Source: CAYYWW01 sp964475515 (GTDB lineage: Archaea; Aenigmatarchaeota; Aenigmatarchaeia; QMZP01). From it: a stretch of 25,985 bases of DNA. The position numbers and the translations under genes are program-made. Where the stretch lies: positions 1-25,985 of the forward strand of contig CAYYWW010000008.1 of the NCBI GenBank assembly GCA_964475515.1, written 5' to 3'. How positions within the stretch are numbered: position 1 is the stretch's first letter; each line of letters begins with the position of its first letter. Under the pieces are notes generated by a model. It did no database searches, was not told where the DNA came from, and saw nothing but the letters and a program-made list of their open reading frames with translations. Positions 22,599 to 25,985 of this stretch are shown piece after piece.

Positions 22599-25500
22599 AT
22601 GCCGCGTGAAAATATAATTAAAAGAGAAAGATTATTTGAAATTTTTCTATGTGTTTTTGTCGTTTTCATTTTTTTTATATCTTTATTTGCACCGTTAATT
22701 TATGCGGCAGATCTCGTAGTGACGGGAACAAAAACACTCAACGCAGGTACGTATACCTATGGAACAGTTCACGTAAAAAGCGGTGGAAAACTTGTTCTAA
22801 AGGGAAACCCCTCATTGTCCGGTTTTAAAGGAGTTTACATAAAGGCAACTAATTTCATAGTTGATTCGGGTGGAACAGTAACAGCAGACGGACAAGGATA
22901 CCCGGGCGGTTCCAGATATAATAAAGGTCAAGGCAGCGGCGGAGGAAATTATGGTTATTNNNNNNNNNNNNNNNNNNNNNNNNNNNNNNNNNNNNNNNNN
23001 NNNNNNNNNNNNNNNNNNNNNNNNNNNNNNNNNNNNNNNNNNNNNNNNNNNNNNNNNNNCCAGTAGAGGCTACAAAAGCGGCGGTGGTTCCGGCGGCAGA
23101 ATAGCAATCCACTATGCACAGAAAAATTTTCCTAAAAATAATGTTCAGGTAAATGGCGGTTCTGGATATCAGAATGGAGAGGATGGAACCATATACTGGG
23201 CTGCTGTGCCGTTTGTTTCAAATTTGGATGTTAAGGACTACGATGCTAACAAAGTAAGAACTTTAACACCAACCTTTACATGGCAATACAGCCACCCAGA
23301 AGGTAAATCTCAGACAAAATTCCAGGCAGAAATATGGACTTCTGCTGGAAGAAAGGGAACAAGGGTATGGTTTAAAGAGGTATCGACATCGTTAACAGAA
23401 GTTACATATGACGGCACACCGCTTCAAGATAACACAGCATATTATTTCAATGTAAGAGCATACGATGGAAGCGTCTGGAGTTTCTGGGAAGAATTGGAAT
23501 TTAAAATAAAACTCGATAAGACACCACCAATAACTACAATATTTCCCAATGAAAAATCTTGGGTAAATCAAGACATAGATTTCTATCTTTACTGTACAGA
23601 TTATGAAACCGAATGTGATAAAACATATTACAAAGTTATAGAAAAAACAGAAACATGCCCTACGAGTGGATTAGTTAGTTTTGATAACCCAGAAATACTC
23701 TCTCAAGGTTCTTTGCTAAATAAATTCGAGGCATCTGGAATAACAGGCGGAGGAGTTCTGGCGACAGACGGTAAATACCTTTACATAAAGAGATGGGGTG
23801 GCTACACAGGAAGCAACACATTTAGAAAAATAGGAACTGGCTATCAAGGAACAATCAGAGGTCATGATTATGGAGATTTAGGTTCTAACGTTCACAATTC
23901 TCTATCAGCAACATACTATCCAGATGGGTATATTTACAATGGTTATACTCCTGACGCGTATCATCTTGAAAGAATCAATGTTCAAACAGGAGAGATAAGC
24001 AATTCTCCTAATATACCTGCTGGTTTAATAAGAAGGGATACAGGAACCGTCTCAACAGGATGGATCTTAATAACGTCCGATGGGAAATACATTTATAACT
24101 TGGCTTACAAATGCAGTGATTTAGGCTCCGGTTACAACTGCTGGAGACTTAGAATATTTGATCCGCAAAACAATTGGAATCTTGTCAAGGAGTGGACGGT
24201 AAAAGCGACATCATATTATACAGACGGTTTACTTGCTGATGGTGTCTATGTTTATCCTATCCAGTGGACCAACAATAACAACGCAAAAATCACTAAAATA
24301 AAAGCAGATGACGGCACAATACTTGAAAGCTGGACAATAAATCAGGGAGACACGAAAGAAATAAATGGACAATACGATTGGATTAACAATAAATTCTGGT
24401 TGAGCGCTTTAGGGTGTAACAACAATCAATGCCCGGGCGAGAACAAAATCACAACAGAATACAAAGGCGTATTAAAAGATAAAATAACATGTAGTGAAGG
24501 TTCATCCTGTCAAAAGAAGGTCTGTTATTATAGTAAAGATATATTCAACAACCAAGAGTCTATTAAGGAAAGTGGAGTATTTCAAATAGACAAACAGAAA
24601 CCAGTCTGTGTAGTGAATCCGCTTCCCGAGTATTCCAACAAAACCTTTAATATAAGCTGGAACGTCACTGATTTCAATGGTTCTGGAATAAATAAAACAG
24701 AAATCTTATGGAAAACAAATACAACAGATTGGGCTAATATTATAGAACTGTGTTCGATATCTGGCTCATCAGCTTTATGTGAAGGGGACTACGGAACAAC
24801 GTACTACTTCAAATGCAGAGCTACAGATAATGTAGGTAATATCGGCTACTTTTCAAACATAGTAAATACAACAACTGCGAACCCAACAGGCACTTTCATA
24901 GAACACTTACCTCAATGGATAGGTCCAAAAAGAGAACAATGGGTAAATGGAACGTTCAAAATAAGATGGGGTGGTGAATTCTCCACAGCTCCCTTAAAAT
25001 GTTATAATGTTTTCTGGACAGATGAGTACTCAAATAACCCATCGGATTGGAAACCATTGAAAATTAATGAGAGTGTTTGTATACCACCTGAAATAACAGA
25101 AACAATTTTCAATGAATCTCTTGAAGAAGGAAAGACATATTACTTCACTATAAGAGGAATAGATATACTTAGCAACCAAGAACCATGGATAAACCTTAGC
25201 AAGGAGTCAGACAAACAAAGAATAACCAATACAACTATAGACACATCTCCACCTTCAATAAATCTAACAGCATATGATCAAAATGGTAACCCATTAGGTC
25301 CTGTTACGAGTTCAAAAAACATAACAAAAGTAAATATAACTTCATCAGCCATTGATTCAACATCTGGAATAAAAAATCACACAATATATGTTTACATAAT
25401 TGAGCAAGGAGTTGAAACATTATACGAGATAAATTGTCCGTCTACAAAAGGCAATGTAACAAGCTCGTGTAGCCAGACATTTGATGTTGTTGAGGGCATG

Positions 25501-25985
25501 GAAATCAAATATAAATCAGTAGCTTTTGACAATGCAGAAAATGAAAAGATTTCGTCAGAAGGTGCCTGGAATTTCATATATACAAATATACTCGCTAATT
25601 TCGTACCAAAAAATGTTTTCATTAGTACAGGCTCCTATTATGATGCCAAGGTATATGTTAGAAATTTACAAAACAAAGAAGACAATATAACAGTTGTTCT
25701 CTCTGGTTACACGCCAGCTAAATTTAAAGGGTCCGTTTTTGCTACGTCTGAGTACAAAATATCAGCTGACGGGAGAAATCTCACAATCACAAACATAAAA
25801 CCATATACAGAGGATGTCTTTATACTGGAAATCACTTCATCGATTCCTGATATCTATACTTTGTATTTGAACGCATCGAGTGGAAGTGGATTAAATGACA
25901 GTGATGTAATGCATATAACAACAGGATTTTCACCCTCATTTTCAGGTCTCTCTAAACTTGGAGTTGTGTTAATTATACTGTTAGC
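22599..25985 (+). CDS. Large Gly-rich/propeller-containing surface protein (contains gap; 3' end cut)
   Basis: The N terminus MPRENIIKRERLFEIFLCVF leads into a signal peptide ending at about residue 36 (LIYA). A beta-solenoid-like part (TVHVKSGGKLVLKG) and a Gly-rich stretch follow, interrupted by 100 N. After the gap the frame is open from 23062 to the window end without a stop. It contains more Gly-rich sequence (YKSGGGSGGRIAIHY), a fibronectin-like domain (about 23216-23513), a CYYS-type module split by a ~260-residue beta-propeller-like insert (about 23671-24456), a further FN3-like domain matching the upstream protein, more Ig-like domains, and the beginning of a C-terminal membrane helix (LGVVLIILLA) at the very edge. 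Start at 22599 is preferred to 22557 because the latter overlaps the previous gene by 32 nt and adds a polar extension before the signal peptide. The two parts are assumed to be one gene; the gap length is unknown. Confidence 0.8.
22960..23059. other. Assembly gap of 100 N
   Basis: Exactly 100 undefined bases, the conventional placeholder for a gap of unknown size. It falls in a Gly-rich, probably repetitive, coding stretch, which would explain the break. Both flanks encode the same style of Gly/Ser/Tyr-rich sequence. Confidence 0.98.
23671..24456 (+). repeat. Beta-propeller-like repeats inserted into a CYYS module
   Basis: Several blade-like repeats read LATDGKYLYIK, ITSDGKYIYNL, LADGVYVYPI and INNKFWLSAL, each with a DG/N turn followed by a Y/W strand, and between them segments such as LRIFDPQNNWN and ITKIKADDGTILESW. 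Perhaps five or six blades. The segment sits inside a smaller module whose two halves match unbroken modules in the upstream gene. Confidence 0.6.

Overview
The window looks like a piece of an AT-rich archaeal genome, probably from an uncultivated lineage; DPANN-type or Altiarchaeota-like archaea are my guess and not proven. Support: TATA boxes about 21-29 nt upstream of start codons with no room for a leader, Shine-Dalgarno sites on some internal genes, a class III signal-like N terminus (AQIEF), sequon-rich secreted proteins with C-terminal membrane anchors, and a membrane pyrophosphatase. No rRNA, tRNA, CRISPR array or transposase was seen. A run of exactly 100 N (22960-23059) shows this is a draft metagenomic or single-cell scaffold.

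Layout. (1) 1-1106: 3' part of a surface protein with CARDB and NEW3-like domains and a C-terminal membrane segment. (2) 1212-12160: a two-gene unit whose ORFs overlap as ATGA. The first gene encodes a 3203-residue secreted protein: signal peptide, Ig-like part, DNRLRE-type domain, about 1800 residues of nested Cys-rich repeats, vWA domain with MIDAS, TSP1-like and calcium-loop segments, lamin-tail domain and a duplicated GWNLIGYP-type C-terminal domain. It has no anchor of its own. The second encodes a smaller MopE/TSP1-like protein with a C-terminal anchor. (3) 12213-12657: a solo-length HicB antitoxin followed by a frameshifted hicA toxin gene. (4) 12746-14737: membrane pyrophosphatase hppA with K+-dependent signature residues. 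(5) 14755-15606, minus strand: PHP-domain phosphoesterase. (6) 15677-18378: a pilin-like N-terminal-anchor protein and a Cys-rich N-terminal-anchor protein, linked by a strong Shine-Dalgarno. (7) 18408-18689: small basic orphan. (8) 18750-22073: beta-helix plus MopE-repeat surface protein. (9) 22139-25985: a small membrane-anchored protein and a large Gly-rich surface protein that is interrupted by the gap and runs off the window.

Most of the window is therefore devoted to the cell surface. The likely theme is adhesion, envelope architecture or cell-cell contact, built from shared modules (MopE loops, TSP1-like motifs, and a YYK-I / CYYS-D module found in two proteins). The most unusual object is the giant protein with three nested super-repeats, in which a pair of cysteines has been lost together in one copy. 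All functions of the surface genes are inferred from domains; nothing here identifies a partner or ligand.
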